Shown: positions 15,357 to 26,604, counted from the stretch's first letter. The stretch: DNA of 64,000 nucleotides from Bradyrhizobium sp. WSM471 (GCF_000244915.1 NZ_CM001442.1:4278001-4342000); one strand, 5' to 3'. Notes: a model not told the origin generated them from the sequence alone. Program-made: numbers and translations.

Positions 15357-16961
15357 ATGCCGCTCCATTCCAGCATCGATACGTCTTCATCGGACTTTGC
15401 CCGCAATTCCGAGGCCATGCGCACTCTCGTCGCGGATTTGCGCGAAAAGCTGAGCCAAGTCGCCGGCGGCGGCGGCGAGGTCTCGCGCAACCGCCATACC
15501 TCGCGCGGCAAGATGCTGGCGCGCGAGCGCGTCGACCTGCTGGTCGATCCCGGCACCGCGTTCATGGAGCTGTCGCCGCTCGCGGCCTATGGCCTCTATG
15601 GCGGCGACGTGCATTCGGCGAGCGTCGTCACCGGGGTCGGGCGCATCTCGGGCCGCGAATGCGTGATCGTCGCCAACGACGCCACCATCAAGGGTGGCAC
15701 TTATTATCCCATGACCGTGAAGAAGCATCTGCGTGCGCAGGACGTGGCGCGGCAGAACAATCTTCCCTGCGTCTACATGGTCGATTCCGGCGGCGCCTTC
15801 CTGCCGCTGCAGGACGAGATCTTTCCGGACGAGCGGCATTTCGGCCGCATCTTCTACAACCAGGCCCAGATGTCGTCGCAAGGTATCCCGCAGATTGCCA
15901 TCGTGATGGGTTCCTGCACGGCCGGCGGCGCCTATGTCCCCGCGATGTCGGACGAGAGCATCATCGTGCGCAATCAAGGGACCATCTTCCTCGGCGGGCC
16001 GCCGCTGGTGAAGGCGGCGACGGGCGAGGTGGTGACCGCCGAGGAGCTCGGTGGCGCCGACGTGCATTCGCGGCAATCGGGGGTGACCGATCATTACGCC
16101 CAGAACGACGCGCATGCGATCGGCATCGCCCGCCGCATCGTCGGTACGCTGAAGCCATCGGTACGGCCAAACCTCAACATGCATCCGCCGCGTGATCCCT
16201 TGTTTGCGGCGGAAGAGATCTACGGCGTGGTGCCCGTCGATGGGCGCAAGCCGTTCGACGTACGCGACATCATTGCGCGCGTCGTTGATGGTTCCGAGTT
16301 CGACGAGTTCAAGAAGCTCTACGGCACGACGCTGGTGTGCGGCTTCGCCCACATCTGGGGTTTTCCGGTCGGCATCATCGCCAACAACGGCATTCTCTTC
16401 AGTGAAAGTTCGCTGAAGGGGGCGCATTTCATCGAGCTGTGCTGTCAGCGCGGCATTCCGCTGGTGTTCCTGCAGAACATCACCGGCTTCATGGTCGGAA
16501 AGAAATACGAAGCCGGCGGCATCGCCCGCGACGGCGCCAAGCTGGTAACGGCGGTCGCGACGGCCTCCGTGCCGAAATTCTCTGTGGTGATCGGCGGCTC
16601 CTACGGCGCCGGTAATTATGGCATGTGCGGCCGCGCCTACTCACCGCGCTTCCTGTGGATGTGGCCAAACGCCCGCATCTCGGTGATGGGCGGCGAGCAG
16701 GCCTCGATGGTGTTGAGCCAGGTCCGGCGCGACAATATCGAGGCGAAGGGCGATAGCTGGTCGAAAGAAGACGAAGATGCATTCCGCGAGCCGATCCGCG
16801 CGCAATATGAGAGCCAGGGGCATCCATATTATGCGACCGCGCGGCTGTGGGACGACGGCGTGATCGACCCGGCCGACACGCGCCTCGTGCTCGGCCTTGG
16901 CCTCTCGGCGGCGTCGAATGCGCCGATCGAGCCGACGAAATTCGGCCTGTTCAGGATGTGA
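15357..16961 (+). CDS. mccB: Methylcrotonyl-CoA carboxylase, carboxyltransferase subunit
   Basis: The protein has 534 residues. It transfers carboxyl from biotin to 3-methylcrotonyl-CoA. It shows the crotonase-like acyl-CoA carboxylase fold with [38 protein letters not shown] and the C-terminal [20 protein letters not shown] and ISVMGGEQA. The length matches the non-biotin subunit. It starts 24 bases after ivd and ends four bases before mccA. Confidence 0.95.
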   Translation: MPLHSSIDTSSSDFARNSEAMRTLVADLREKLSQVAGGGGEVSRNRHTSRGKMLARERVDLLVDPGTAFMELSPLAAYGLYGGDVHSASVVTGVGRISGRECVIVANDATIKGGTYYPMTVKKHLRAQDVARQNNLPCVYMVDSGGAFLPLQDEIFPDERHFGRIFYNQAQMSSQGIPQIAIVMGSCTAGGAYVPAMSDESIIVRNQGTIFLGGPPLVKAATGEVVTAEELGGADVHSRQSGVTDHYAQNDAHAIGIARRIVGTLKPSVRPNLNMHPPRDPLFAAEEIYGVVPVDGRKPFDVRDIIARVVDGSEFDEFKKLYGTTLVCGFAHIWGFPVGIIANNGILFSESSLKGAHFIELCCQRGIPLVFLQNITGFMVGKKYEAGGIARDGAKLVTAVATASVPKFSVVIGGSYGAGNYGMCGRAYSPRFLWMWPNARISVMGGEQASMVLSQVRRDNIEAKGDSWSKEDEDAFREPIRAQYESQGHPYYATARLWDDGVIDPADTRLVLGLGLSAASNAPIEPTKFGLFRM

Positions 16962-16965
16962 TGCG

Positions 16966-18969
<2,004 letters not shown>

Positions 18970-18970
18970 G

Positions 18971-19882
18971 ATGAGCGATCAGGTCCGCATCATCGAAATG
19001 GGGCCGCGGGACGGCCTCCAGAACGAGAAGACGGCGGTCAGCGTCGAGGCCCGCATCGCCTTCATCGAGGCGCTGGTCGCGGCCGGCCTCAATACAGTCG
19101 AAGTCGGTGCCTTCGTCTCGCCCAAGGCGATCCCGCAAATGGCGAGCTCGGACGCCGTGCTGCGCGGCGTCAACCATTTGACCGGTGCCGAATTCCACGT
19201 GCTGGTGCCGAACGAGAAGGGCTATGACGCCGCGCGCGCGGCCGGAGCGAAGATCGTCTCGGTGTTCGCCGCGGCCTCCGAGGGCTTTTCGCGGGCCAAC
19301 ATCAATTGCACGGTCGCGGAGTCCATCGAACGGTTCAAGCCGGTGCTGACGCGCGCCAAGGCCGATGGTGTCAAGGTCCGCGGCTATATCTCCTGCGTGC
19401 TGGGCTGCCCCTTCGACGGCGAGATCAAGCCGAAAGCCGTCGCCGATCTCGCCACCACGCTGTGGGAGCTCGGCTGCTACGAGATCTCGCTCGGCGACAC
19501 CATCGGGGTCGGCACGCCGGCCAAAGCCAAGGAGATGCTGCGCGCGGTCAGCGCCAATATCCCTCCCGCCAATCTCGCGATGCATTTCCACGACACCTAC
19601 GGTCAGGCGCTCGCCAATCTCTATGCGGGGATGGAGGAAGGCGTCCGCGTCATCGACGCCGCCGCCGGCGGCCTCGGCGGTTGTCCCTATGCGCCGGGCG
19701 CGACCGGCAATGTCGCGACCGAGGACGTCGTCTATATGCTCGAGGGCATGGGGATCAGGACCGGCGTCGATATGGACCGACTGCTGGCGGCGACCAACGA
19801 GATGAGCGGTGTGCTCGGCAAGCCGCCCGTGAGCCGCGTGGCCTCCGCGTTGAATGCGAAGAAGAGGCGCGCGGGCTCCTAA
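18971..19882 (+). CDS. mvaB: Hydroxymethylglutaryl-CoA lyase
   Basis: The protein has 303 residues. It cleaves HMG-CoA to acetoacetate and acetyl-CoA, the last step of leucine breakdown. The TIM-barrel signatures MGPRDGLQNE, the metal-binding MHFHDTYGQ and the catalytic cysteine loop GGLGGCPYAPGATGN are intact. GGAG lies six bases before the ATG, one base after the mccA stop. The product of MccAB still needs methylglutaconyl-CoA hydratase, which is not seen here. Confidence 0.95.
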   Translation: MSDQVRIIEMGPRDGLQNEKTAVSVEARIAFIEALVAAGLNTVEVGAFVSPKAIPQMASSDAVLRGVNHLTGAEFHVLVPNEKGYDAARAAGAKIVSVFAAASEGFSRANINCTVAESIERFKPVLTRAKADGVKVRGYISCVLGCPFDGEIKPKAVADLATTLWELGCYEISLGDTIGVGTPAKAKEMLRAVSANIPPANLAMHFHDTYGQALANLYAGMEEGVRVIDAAAGGLGGCPYAPGATGNVATEDVVYMLEGMGIRTGVDMDRLLAATNEMSGVLGKPPVSRVASALNAKKRRAGS

Positions 19883-19886
19883 TTCT

Positions 19887-19918
19887 CCGTCATTGCGAGC
19901 GCAGCGAAGCAATGACGG
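19887..19918. repeat. REP-like palindrome between convergent genes
   Basis: CCGTCATTGCG and its complement CGCAATGACGG-type arms surround AGCGCAGCGAAG. It sits five bases after mvaB and ten before dctM. I recall this repeat as frequent in Bradyrhizobium and Rhodopseudomonas, and it may act as a bidirectional terminator. Confidence 0.65.
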
Positions 19919-19927
19919 ACGCAGCCG

Positions 19928-21286
19928 CTACCTGCTCCCGTCCGGCCCCATCACCAGGTCCGGCAGCGCGGTCGAGATCCCCGGCACGAAGCACAGCAGC
20001 AGCACCGCGACCATCATCAGCAGCACGAACGGCAGCGTGCCCCAGATCACCTCGCGCAGGGGAATGTCGGGCGCGACGTTGCGGATGACGAAGATGTTGA
20101 GGCCGACGGGCGGATGGATCAGTCCCATTTCCATCACGATGGTCATGACGACGCCGAACCAGATGATGTCGAAGTTCGCCGCGCGGAGCGGCGGCAGGAT
20201 GATTGGCGCGGTCATGAGAATAATCGAGACCGGCGGCAGGAAGAAGCCGAGCACGACGACCATGACGAGGATCGCGAACAAGAGGCCCCAGCGCGGCAGA
20301 TGCATCGCGACGACGGATTCGGCAGCCGATTGCGAGATGTGCAGGTAGCTCATCACGTAGGAGTAGAGCAGTGACATGCCGATGATCATCATCAGCATGG
20401 TCGATTCCCGGATCGTCGATTTCAGGATCGGGGCGAGGTCCCTTGGCCGCCACACGCTGTAGATCGCCGCGATCAATGCCAGCGCCAAGAGGCCGCCGAG
20501 GCCGGCGGTCTCCGACGGCGTGGCGTAGCCGCCATAGAGCGCGATCATGACGCCGGTGAGCAGCAGCACGAAGGGGATCACGCGCGGCAGCACGCTGAAG
20601 CGTTCCGCAAGCGTGTACTCGTCGCGGGCGAGGATCGCAGCTTCCGGGCCGCCGTTCTTGTAGATCGCTTCGGCCGCGGCATATTCCTGGCGGAAGCGGA
20701 TCACGGCGTAGATTCCGAACAGCGAGACCAGCAGCAGGCCAGGTCCGATGCCGGCGAGGAACAGCCGTCCCAGCGATTTTTCGGCAGCGACCGCAAACAG
20801 GATCATGGTGATCGACGGCGGCAGCAGGATGCCGAGCGTGCCGCCGGCGGCGATGATCCCCGCGGCAAAGCCGCCGGAATAGCCGCGTTTACGCATCTCG
20901 GGGATGCCGGCCGAGCCGATTGCCGAGCAGGTCGCGGGCGAGGAGCCCGCCATCGCCGCAAACAGCGCGCAGGCGAATACGTTGGCGACGCCGAGGCCGC
21001 CAGGGACGCGGTGCAGCCAGGCGTGCAGGGCCGAGTAGAGATCCTGGCCGGCGCGCGACTTGCCGATCGCGGCGCCCTTCAGGATGAAGAGCGGGATCGA
21101 CAGCAGCGTGATCGAGGCCATTTCCTCGTAGACGTTCTGCGTCACCGTATCGAGAGAGGCGGCGGGCATGTAGATGCCCATGAACACCACCGCGACCGCG
21201 CCGAGCGCGAACGCGATCGGCATGCCCGAAAACATCACGACCAGCGTCGCGATTCCGTACGCGAGGCCGATACCGAAAACGCTCAT
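19928..21286 (-). CDS. dctM: TRAP transporter large permease
   Basis: The protein has 452 residues and about twelve membrane helices. It is the DctM subunit that couples sodium to solute uptake. Typical segments are GMPIAFALGAVAVVFMGIYM, SSPATCSAIGSAGIPEM and GGTLGILLPPSITMILFAV. The internal ATG at 21286 overlaps the dctQ stop by ATGA, which fixes the start. It is third in the dctP-dctQ-dctM operon. Confidence 0.93.
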   Translation of the reverse strand: MSVFGIGLAYGIATLVVMFSGMPIAFALGAVAVVFMGIYMPAASLDTVTQNVYEEMASITLLSIPLFILKGAAIGKSRAGQDLYSALHAWLHRVPGGLGVANVFACALFAAMAGSSPATCSAIGSAGIPEMRKRGYSGGFAAGIIAAGGTLGILLPPSITMILFAVAAEKSLGRLFLAGIGPGLLLVSLFGIYAVIRFRQEYAAAEAIYKNGGPEAAILARDEYTLAERFSVLPRVIPFVLLLTGVMIALYGGYATPSETAGLGGLLALALIAAIYSVWRPRDLAPILKSTIRESTMLMMIIGMSLLYSYVMSYLHISQSAAESVVAMHLPRWGLLFAILVMVVVLGFFLPPVSIILMTAPIILPPLRAANFDIIWFGVVMTIVMEMGLIHPPVGLNIFVIRNVAPDIPLREVIWGTLPFVLLMMVAVLLLCFVPGISTALPDLVMGPDGSR

Positions 21287-21837
21287 GAACGCCTGGCTCC
21301 AGCGAAAGGCAGCGCAAGCTGCACGAGGATCTGGACGCAGAGCAGACTCATGCCGAACGCCATCAGCGAATAGGGGATGGCCAGCGGCGGCGACCACATC
21401 GAGTTCGAGACCTGGCCGTCGACATAGGCTTCATGCGCCAGTGTCCAGGACTTCCAGGCGAAGAAAGCGCAGAACAGAAACGTCACGGCATCGACCAGCC
21501 AGAGTCTGATCCGGTTCGCCAGCGGCGAGAGCAGGCCGACGAAGGCCTCGATGCCGATGTGACCGCGGTTCTGCTGCACGTAGGCGGCGGTCATGAAGGT
21601 GGCGCCGACCAGCAGGAACACCGCCGCCTCGTCCTGCCAGTAATTGGCGGCCTTGAACAAGGCGCGGCTGAGCACGCTGTAGCTCAGGATGGCGCAGGCG
21701 GCGATCAGCGCGATCGCGGCGAACACGACGATGATGTTGTTGAGGATGGCGAGACCGCGATCGATCGCCGCCGCAAGGCCGGTCCTTGCGGCAGCGTTGG
21801 CCTTGGCGTCACGATCCGGAAGCGGACCGTGGCTCAT
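21283..21837 (-). CDS. dctQ: TRAP transporter small permease
   Basis: The protein has 184 residues and four membrane helices after a 30-residue cytosolic N-terminus. It carries the DctQ-type WQDEAAVFLLVGATFMTAAY segment. It overlaps dctP and dctM by four bases on each side (ATGA), so the three are translationally coupled. Confidence 0.9.
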   Translation of the reverse strand: MSHGPLPDRDAKANAAARTGLAAAIDRGLAILNNIIVVFAAIALIAACAILSYSVLSRALFKAANYWQDEAAVFLLVGATFMTAAYVQQNRGHIGIEAFVGLLSPLANRIRLWLVDAVTFLFCAFFAWKSWTLAHEAYVDGQVSNSMWSPPLAIPYSLMAFGMSLLCVQILVQLALPFAGARRS

Positions 21838-22856
21838 GCCGCGACGTCGGTCGCGAGCTTGAGCAGGTTGGCCGAGGTCGCGGTCTTGGCGCCGTAGTCC
21901 TTCCACGCGGTGTCGCGGGCGATGTCACGCCACTTGCCGACCGTCGCGGCATCGAGCGCCGAGACCTTGGCGCCGGCCTTCTCGTAGACCTTGGCGACCT
22001 CGACGTCGTCGTCCTGCGCTCCCTTGCGGCCGAAGGCTTCGAGCTCGGTGCCGACCGCGAGCAGGATGTCCTGCTGGTTCTTCGGCAGCTTGTCGAAGAT
22101 CGCCTTCGACATCATCAGCGGCTCGAGCATGAACCAGTAGGACGCGCCTGCGCCCGAGGTCAGCGATTTCGCGACCTCTTCGAGGCGGAACGAGATCAGG
22201 CTGGTCGAGGAGGTGATGCCGGCATCACAGGCGCCCGTCTGCATCGCTGCATAGATTTCGTTCGAGGGCACCGACAGCACCGAGGCGCCGGCGGTCTGCA
22301 GCACCATGTCCATCTCGCGCGAGCCGCCGCGCACCTTGAGACCCTTGGCATCTTCGGGGGCCACGATCGGCTTGGAGCGGCTGGCGACGCCGCCGGCCTG
22401 CCACACCCAGCTGAGCAGGATGATGCCCTTGTCGGCGAGGAAGTCGGTCAGCGCCTTGCCGACCGGCTCCTTCTTCCAGCGCATGCCCTGGTCGTAGGTG
22501 GTGACGAGGCCCGGCATCAGGCCGATATTGGTTTCCGGCAACTCGCCGCCGGCGTAGGGCATCGGATAGAGGCTGATGTCGAGCGCGCCCTTGCGCATCG
22601 CGGAGAACTGCGCGTTGGTCTTGATCAGCGAGGAGTTCGGATAAATCTCGGCCGCGATGTCGCCGTTGCTGCGCTTGGCGACTTCGGCGGCGAACATGCG
22701 GCAGAGCCGGTCTCGGAAATCGCCCTTGTCGACGGTGCCGCCGGGGAATTGGTGCGAGATCTTCAGGGTGGTCGCGGCATGCGCGGTGCCGGTACCGAAA
22801 CGGAGAATGGCGGGTGCGGCGACGGCGGTCGCAATCAGATGGCGGCGCGTAAGCAT
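21834..22856 (-). CDS. dctP: TRAP transporter periplasmic solute-binding protein
   Basis: The protein has 340 residues. It starts MLTRRHLIATAVAAPAILRF, a signal with a twin arginine that may be Sec or Tat, cleaved near AHA. The DctP fold has its typical KGLKVRGGSREMDMVLQTAG arginine region that binds the ligand carboxylate. AAGGGA lies before the ATG at 22856. The ligand is a carboxylate that cannot be named from sequence; the neighbouring leucine operon makes a branched 2-oxo acid plausible. Confidence 0.9.
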   Translation of the reverse strand: MLTRRHLIATAVAAPAILRFGTGTAHAATTLKISHQFPGGTVDKGDFRDRLCRMFAAEVAKRSNGDIAAEIYPNSSLIKTNAQFSAMRKGALDISLYPMPYAGGELPETNIGLMPGLVTTYDQGMRWKKEPVGKALTDFLADKGIILLSWVWQAGGVASRSKPIVAPEDAKGLKVRGGSREMDMVLQTAGASVLSVPSNEIYAAMQTGACDAGITSSTSLISFRLEEVAKSLTSGAGASYWFMLEPLMMSKAIFDKLPKNQQDILLAVGTELEAFGRKGAQDDDVEVAKVYEKAGAKVSALDAATVGKWRDIARDTAWKDYGAKTATSANLLKLATDVAA

Positions 22857-23175
22857 GGTGTGATCCCTTTGGACGTTTCTTTGAACGGTTCTTGTTTGCT
22901 GTGACTTTGGGTGGGCCTTCGAGACCGTGCTGAGGCCTATCCTAGCCGGTCTTTCAGACAATGTTCTCTAGTCTGATAGTTCGAGACCGAATGCCGCGGC
23001 AAGTGTCGGCTATGCTGCGTTGCACACTGCCGATTTCCTGTATCCGCCGAACAAAGGACGGCGGCGGCGCGCAGAAATTTATCGGCGGCCGCGTAACAAC
23101 GCCCCGTGGCAATCCGTCGAGATCAGATAGCGGCGTCCGTCGCTGACAAACATCATCTCGAAGGGAAGACCAGTC
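22857..23175. other. 319-base divergent intergenic region
   Basis: This is the promoter region for dctP (left) and the MXKDX gene (right). GAACGGTTCTTG near 22883 and TTCGAGACCG repeated near 22919 and 22980 are the only structured elements I notice. No gene and no exact EcfG site are seen. Confidence 0.5.
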
Positions 23176-23418
23176 ATGACCATTCGTACCCGCATCGCGC
23201 TCGGCGTTTCAGCGGCCATTCTCTCGCTCGGCCTCGCGCTGTCGCCGGCTGCCTTTGCCCAGGACAAGATGGGCAAGGATGACGGCATGATGAAAAAGGA
23301 CACGATGTCCAAGGACGGCATGAAGAAGGACACCATGTCCAAGGACGACGGCATGAAGAAGGACACGATGTCGAAGGACGGGATGAAGAAAGACGACGGG
23401 ATGATGAAGAAGCACTGA
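23176..23418 (+). CDS. Pentapeptide MXKDX repeat protein, secreted
   Basis: The protein has 80 residues. A signal peptide (residues 1-28, ending AFAQ) is followed by uninterrupted repeats such as MKKDTMSKDGMKKDTMSKDD. The family is annotated from repeat content alone; Met-rich periplasmic proteins may bind metals or scavenge oxidants, but this is inference. GAAGGGAAG precedes the ATG. A strong terminator follows. Confidence 0.9.
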   Translation: MTIRTRIALGVSAAILSLGLALSPAAFAQDKMGKDDGMMKKDTMSKDGMKKDTMSKDDGMKKDTMSKDGMKKDDGMMKKH

Positions 23419-23470
23419 TCTTCCATCGTCGAGGCAGCGCTTGCGACAGGCAGGCGCGCGCCAAAAATCC

Positions 23471-23495
23471 GGGGGCGGTCACGTAGACCGCCCCC
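23471..23495 (+). terminator. Intrinsic terminator or bidirectional hairpin
   Basis: GGGGGCGGTC and GACCGCCCCC pair around ACGTA, followed by AGAATATTGTTT. It lies between the convergent MXKDX and DUF6481 genes. Confidence 0.75.
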
Positions 23496-23556
23496 AGAAT
23501 ATTGTTTCATTCCAAATTCAATTGAACGTGACTTGCGAGCGTTAGACTTGCGAACG

Positions 23557-23904
23557 CTACTTGCGCTTCGCCTTGCGGGCGGCGTAACGGGCGTCTCGCT
23601 TGGCCTTTTGCTCGGCTTCGGCTTCGGCCGCCTTCGCGACAGATTCTTCGGCTTCGCGGGCGATCCGCGCGGCCTCGAGCGCGACAGCCTCTTCTTGAAG
23701 GCGCTTCTGCTCGGCCTTTTCCGTCTCGCGCGCAGCCTTTGCCTCGGCGCGCTTGGCCGCAAGGGCCTCGCGCTCCGCACGCTTCGCCACAACCGCGGGA
23801 TCATCCGGCCCCGGCTGCGACTTGAATTTGTTCAAAAGGTTTTTGCGTGCTTCCTGTGCCGCCTTTTGTCGGTCGGAGAAGCCTGGTTCCCTAAATCCAC
23901 TCAT
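23557..23904 (-). CDS. DUF6481 family protein
   Basis: The protein has 115 residues, beginning MSGFREPGFSDRQKAAQEAR and then almost wholly Lys/Ala/Glu/Arg-rich helix (for example KRAEREALAAKRAEAKAARE), with a basic end RKAKRK. A long single helix or coiled coil, possibly nucleic-acid binding. It matches DUF6481 proteins of alphaproteobacteria, whose function is unknown. It is convergent with the MXKDX gene. Confidence 0.8.
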   Translation of the reverse strand: MSGFREPGFSDRQKAAQEARKNLLNKFKSQPGPDDPAVVAKRAEREALAAKRAEAKAARETEKAEQKRLQEEAVALEAARIAREAEESVAKAAEAEAEQKAKRDARYAARKAKRK

Positions 23905-24172
23905 CGGCGAACCTTGTCATCCTCGCTTTCGATCCTACATCACTGCCTGTTGGTACGTCGGCTGGGCATAGCGGGCGCCGCGCGACGCAGATGCGTGTAC
24001 ATCGGCGCGCGCCGTGATGCCACCTATAATCGCAGCCGATCAGGTAGACGAAAATCGCCGCCCCCGACGATCTCTCGTAGCCCCGAAAAACTGCCGAATT
24101 GTGATGTCCCTCATACGGGGGCACCAGGGCGGTGCCTAGCGTCCGCCCCGGTATGAGACGCGGAGCACGGGT

Positions 24173-24409
24173 ATGACGATCTCAAGACTGAGCCTGAAGG
24201 CGCTCGCAATCGCTGTCGCGGTGGCAGCCCTGGCCGGTGCCACGCTGCTGCTCGCCGGGCCGCAGCCGATCGAAAGTGCCGTCCTGGGTGCAGATTGGGA
24301 ATGCACCCAGACCGCGTTTGTGCTCACGACCTGCTCACCGCGGGTCCAGCAGGCGATCCCGGCGGTCGAGACCTCGCGCAAGGATGCGATCCGGCCGACC
24401 CGAGGCTAA
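24173..24409 (+). CDS. Small exported or membrane-anchored protein
   Basis: The protein has 78 residues. The N-terminal hydrophobic segment (about residues 9-29, LKALAIAVAVAALAGATLLL) is a signal peptide or anchor. The mature part holds two cysteines (DWECTQTAF and TTCSPRV) that could form a disulphide. The family is not recognised. Confidence 0.65.
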   Translation: MTISRLSLKALAIAVAVAALAGATLLLAGPQPIESAVLGADWECTQTAFVLTTCSPRVQQAIPAVETSRKDAIRPTRG

Positions 24410-24485
24410 CCCGGAGAAGCTGGGCGGGATGTGACGCCACGCCGCAGAGGTGATAAAGCCCGCTCGCCCCCGTGATCGGTCAGCC

Positions 24486-24746
24486 ATGTCCAAGTCCGAA
24501 GCCAAGTCCCAAGCTGAGTCCCGAGCCGAGTCCGAACCTGAGCCCGAACCGGGCGCGGAGCCCAAATCCCCTCCAAAACCTCAATCCGGTGACAACCGCC
24601 GCGGCGCCATCGCCGGCTTGATCATCGCGATCGTGATCCTCGGCGTCGGCTGGTGGCTCGCCCGTGATCTCACCTCCGCGAGCAAGATGCAGGACTGCCT
24701 GATGTCAGGGCGAACCAACTGCAATGTGATCGAGCCGGCCCGCTAG
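24486..24746 (+). CDS. Small membrane protein with a Glu/Pro-rich N-terminus
   Basis: The protein has 86 residues starting MSKSEAKSQAESRAESEPEP. A disordered acidic region precedes one membrane helix (about residues 41-60, AIAGLIIAIVILGVGWWLA) and a short tail with two cysteines (QDCLMSGRTNCNVIEPAR). The Cys-x8-Cys tail recurs in small rhizobial membrane proteins. The ATG at 24486 was chosen over 24450 because it removes a non-conserved extension. Confidence 0.65.
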   Translation: MSKSEAKSQAESRAESEPEPEPGAEPKSPPKPQSGDNRRGAIAGLIIAIVILGVGWWLARDLTSASKMQDCLMSGRTNCNVIEPAR

Positions 24747-24929
24747 AAGCACTCGTGCGCTGCCCGCGCCGACGAAAAAATGTCGTGATCTTAATCATTT
24801 GTAACGGGACTTGGCCGACCAAAGCAGGTCAGTCATGTCAGCCGGCATCAGCTCAGCGCGAGCCGAATCGTCTATGGCGCCAAGCATCACGGCCATTGAC
24901 GGCAATCGAGAAAGTAGGGGCAAGCACGC

Positions 24930-25730
24930 ATGAGTGCGTCCAGTCGCATCAAGATCATCATTCCCTTGGTTTCGGCGATGTCATTGCTCGCCGTCCCGGC
25001 GCAGGCTCAGGACGCCAGACCACCGAAAGACGCCGCCCAGCCATCGGCCGGGCCAGGCGCCGGCGCGCCGCCTCAGAACATGCGAAAGGGGCCGCCGCCG
25101 CAGCAGGCTGCCCGGCCCGCGCCACAGCCGGGCGGCCAGCCCCACGCCGGCGGTCCTGGTCATGCAGGTCCAGGTCCAAATCCCGCTCTCGCGGGTCCTG
25201 CGCCGCGCAATGCCGGCGGTCCGCCGCCCGGACGCAATTATGCCAGGGGTCCCGCGCCGGCGCGCGATTGGGGCGGACACGCCTATCGCGGCCATCTTGC
25301 CTGGGATGGCGGACGCTGGCGCCACGAAGTCCACAACGGCCGCTCCGGCTGGTGGTGGGATGTGGGCGGCGCGCGGTATTACTATCCGCAGCGGATGGAG
25401 GGACCCCCGGCCTACATCTCGGAGGATTATTACGACGACGTGCCCGTGGCCTATGCCCCGCCCGTCGCCTACGAACCGCCGCCGCCTCCGCCGCCGGCCG
25501 ATCCCGGTGCGAGCGCGCTCGGCGGCGCTATCGTCGGCGGCCTGCTGGGCGGCCTGATATCGGGCAACGCCTCGGGAGCGGCCGCAGGCGCTGTGATCGG
25601 CGGTGCCACCGGGGCGATAGCCGGCGCGACGGCTGCTTCGCGCCCCGGCTACTATCTGGCCCAGGGCAATTGCTACTACCGCTATCCGAGCGGCCAGTAT
25701 GTGCAGGCCGATCCCCGGGCGTGTTACTGA
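24930..25730 (+). CDS. Exported Pro/Gly-rich protein with a glycine zipper
   Basis: The protein has 266 residues. It has a signal peptide (residues 1-27, ending AQAQD), a long Pro/Gly/Ala-rich disordered part, a Trp/Tyr-rich segment (SGWWWDVGGARYYYPQRM), and a C-terminal glycine zipper (ALGGAIVGGLLGGLISGNAS, then GAAAGAVIGG) followed by two cysteines. Glycine-zipper proteins of this kind are usually periplasmic or outer-membrane inserted. The function is unknown. A clear terminator follows. Confidence 0.78.
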   Translation: MSASSRIKIIIPLVSAMSLLAVPAQAQDARPPKDAAQPSAGPGAGAPPQNMRKGPPPQQAARPAPQPGGQPHAGGPGHAGPGPNPALAGPAPRNAGGPPPGRNYARGPAPARDWGGHAYRGHLAWDGGRWRHEVHNGRSGWWWDVGGARYYYPQRMEGPPAYISEDYYDDVPVAYAPPVAYEPPPPPPPADPGASALGGAIVGGLLGGLISGNASGAAAGAVIGGATGAIAGATAASRPGYYLAQGNCYYRYPSGQYVQADPRACY

Positions 25731-25754
25731 GCGCTCCAGGCGAGAGCTGAAGCG

Positions 25755-25790
25755 AAGAGGCGGGCGAAAAGTCCGCCTCTTTTCGTTTTT
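25755..25790 (+). terminator. Intrinsic terminator
   Basis: AAGAGGCGG and CCGCCTCTT pair around GCGAAAAGT, followed by TTTCGTTTTT. Confidence 0.85.
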
Positions 25791-25842
25791 GCGTTGGCCT
25801 TCGGCTGGCCGGGAATTGATTCAACGGCGATCGCCCCGCGCG

Positions 25843-26004
25843 TCAGGACACCAGCCAGCTGAAGAACGCGATCGCGGCCCAGACCAGGCCTGCGATCCAG
25901 GCCAGCATCACGATGCCGATGGTCGCAAGATAAGCTATGCCGAGCGGGTCGGATCTTTCGCGTCGCGTCGGGACGGCAATTTCGGCTGCGGCTTCTTGCG
26001 TCAT
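25843..26004 (-). CDS. 53-residue small membrane protein
   Basis: It starts MTQEAAAEIAVPTRRERSDP, then a hydrophobic helix of about 28 residues rich in Trp and aromatic residues (ATIGIVMLAWIAGLVWAAIA) to the stop. GGGAG lies ten bases before the ATG at 26004. It is a single-pass inner-membrane peptide. No other frame here looks coding. Confidence 0.6.
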   Translation of the reverse strand: MTQEAAAEIAVPTRRERSDPLGIAYLATIGIVMLAWIAGLVWAAIAFFSWLVS

Positions 26005-26250
26005 GACGGGAATATCTCCCAAGCCTTCTCGCTCTCTGGGAGCGCTGAGGACTGTTTAGCGGAGACGCCGGGCGCCGGCTGTGACGCACTTCACAGATCG
26101 TTACGTATGAAGCCCACAATCGGGGCGGGTCGTTCGCCACATGCGTGAGCTGGATCGCGTCGCAAATCCGTATCGGGAGGGATTAACCCCGCAATCATAC
26201 GGACGAAATTGCCACGCGCTTGTCCAGATCGTCCGGCTAGAATTGGCTTC

Positions 26251-26400
26251 ATGTGTACCAAGTACGATCCACAGCATGAAGCCGAGGCGGCGATGAAGCG
26301 CGCCGTGGCGGCCGATGGCCCCGATCGGCAACGTCTCATCGAGCTGGCCCTGGCCTGGCATCAACTCGCCCGCGACCGGCGCGAAGAGCGGACGGACTGA
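26251..26400 (+). CDS. Small helical hypothetical protein
   Basis: The protein has 49 residues: MCTKYDPQHEAEAAMKRAVA, then DRQRLIELALAWHQLARDR. The pattern of paired helices (AAMKRAVAADGPDRQRLIEL, ALAWHQLA) is that of short rhizobial proteins I recall as conserved and uncharacterised. The ATG at 26251 is chosen by that pattern; no strong ribosome site is visible. Confidence 0.6.
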   Translation: MCTKYDPQHEAEAAMKRAVAADGPDRQRLIELALAWHQLARDRREERTD

Positions 26401-26434
26401 GCTCTCAGTCTTACGACAATACCCGTATTCACAG

Positions 26435-26507
26435 AAAAACCCCGTGCTCGGGGGGACGAGCACGAGGTTCTCGAGAGCCGATCGGGGCTGGCAAATCGGC
26501 ACCACTT
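26435..26507 (-). ncRNA. Candidate stress-induced small RNA 2
   Basis: An exact EcfG promoter at 26515-26539 points into 73 nt without a credible open frame, ended by an intrinsic terminator: 11-pair stem (26440-26450 with 26457-26467) and five T (26439-26435). AGTGGTGC appears eight bases after the -10, as in candidate 1 (14 bases after). The upstream genes on this strand end elsewhere. The RNA ends are inferred. Confidence 0.45.
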
Positions 26508-26514
26508 GACAGCG

Positions 26515-26539
26515 AACGCGCTGATCGCAGGCTCGTTCC
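26515..26539 (-). promoter_or_regulatory. EcfG promoter, exact consensus, no gene downstream
   Basis: The minus strand reads GGAAC (26539-26535), 16 bases, CGTT (26518-26515). It is back to back with the plus-strand EcfG promoter at 26605-26629. Confidence 0.7.
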
Positions 26540-26604
26540 GCACTCCTCAATTCTTTTCGCGCAAGCTCAATGAAGGGCGGTCAGGCGAGGGCCGTCGTGC
26601 CGAT

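Noticed and set aside
23176..23418. MXKDX repeats considered as a CRISPR-like or recent tandem duplication at DNA level
   Set aside because: The DNA repeats are imperfect and in frame with a signal-peptide-led protein; the structure is a coding repeat.
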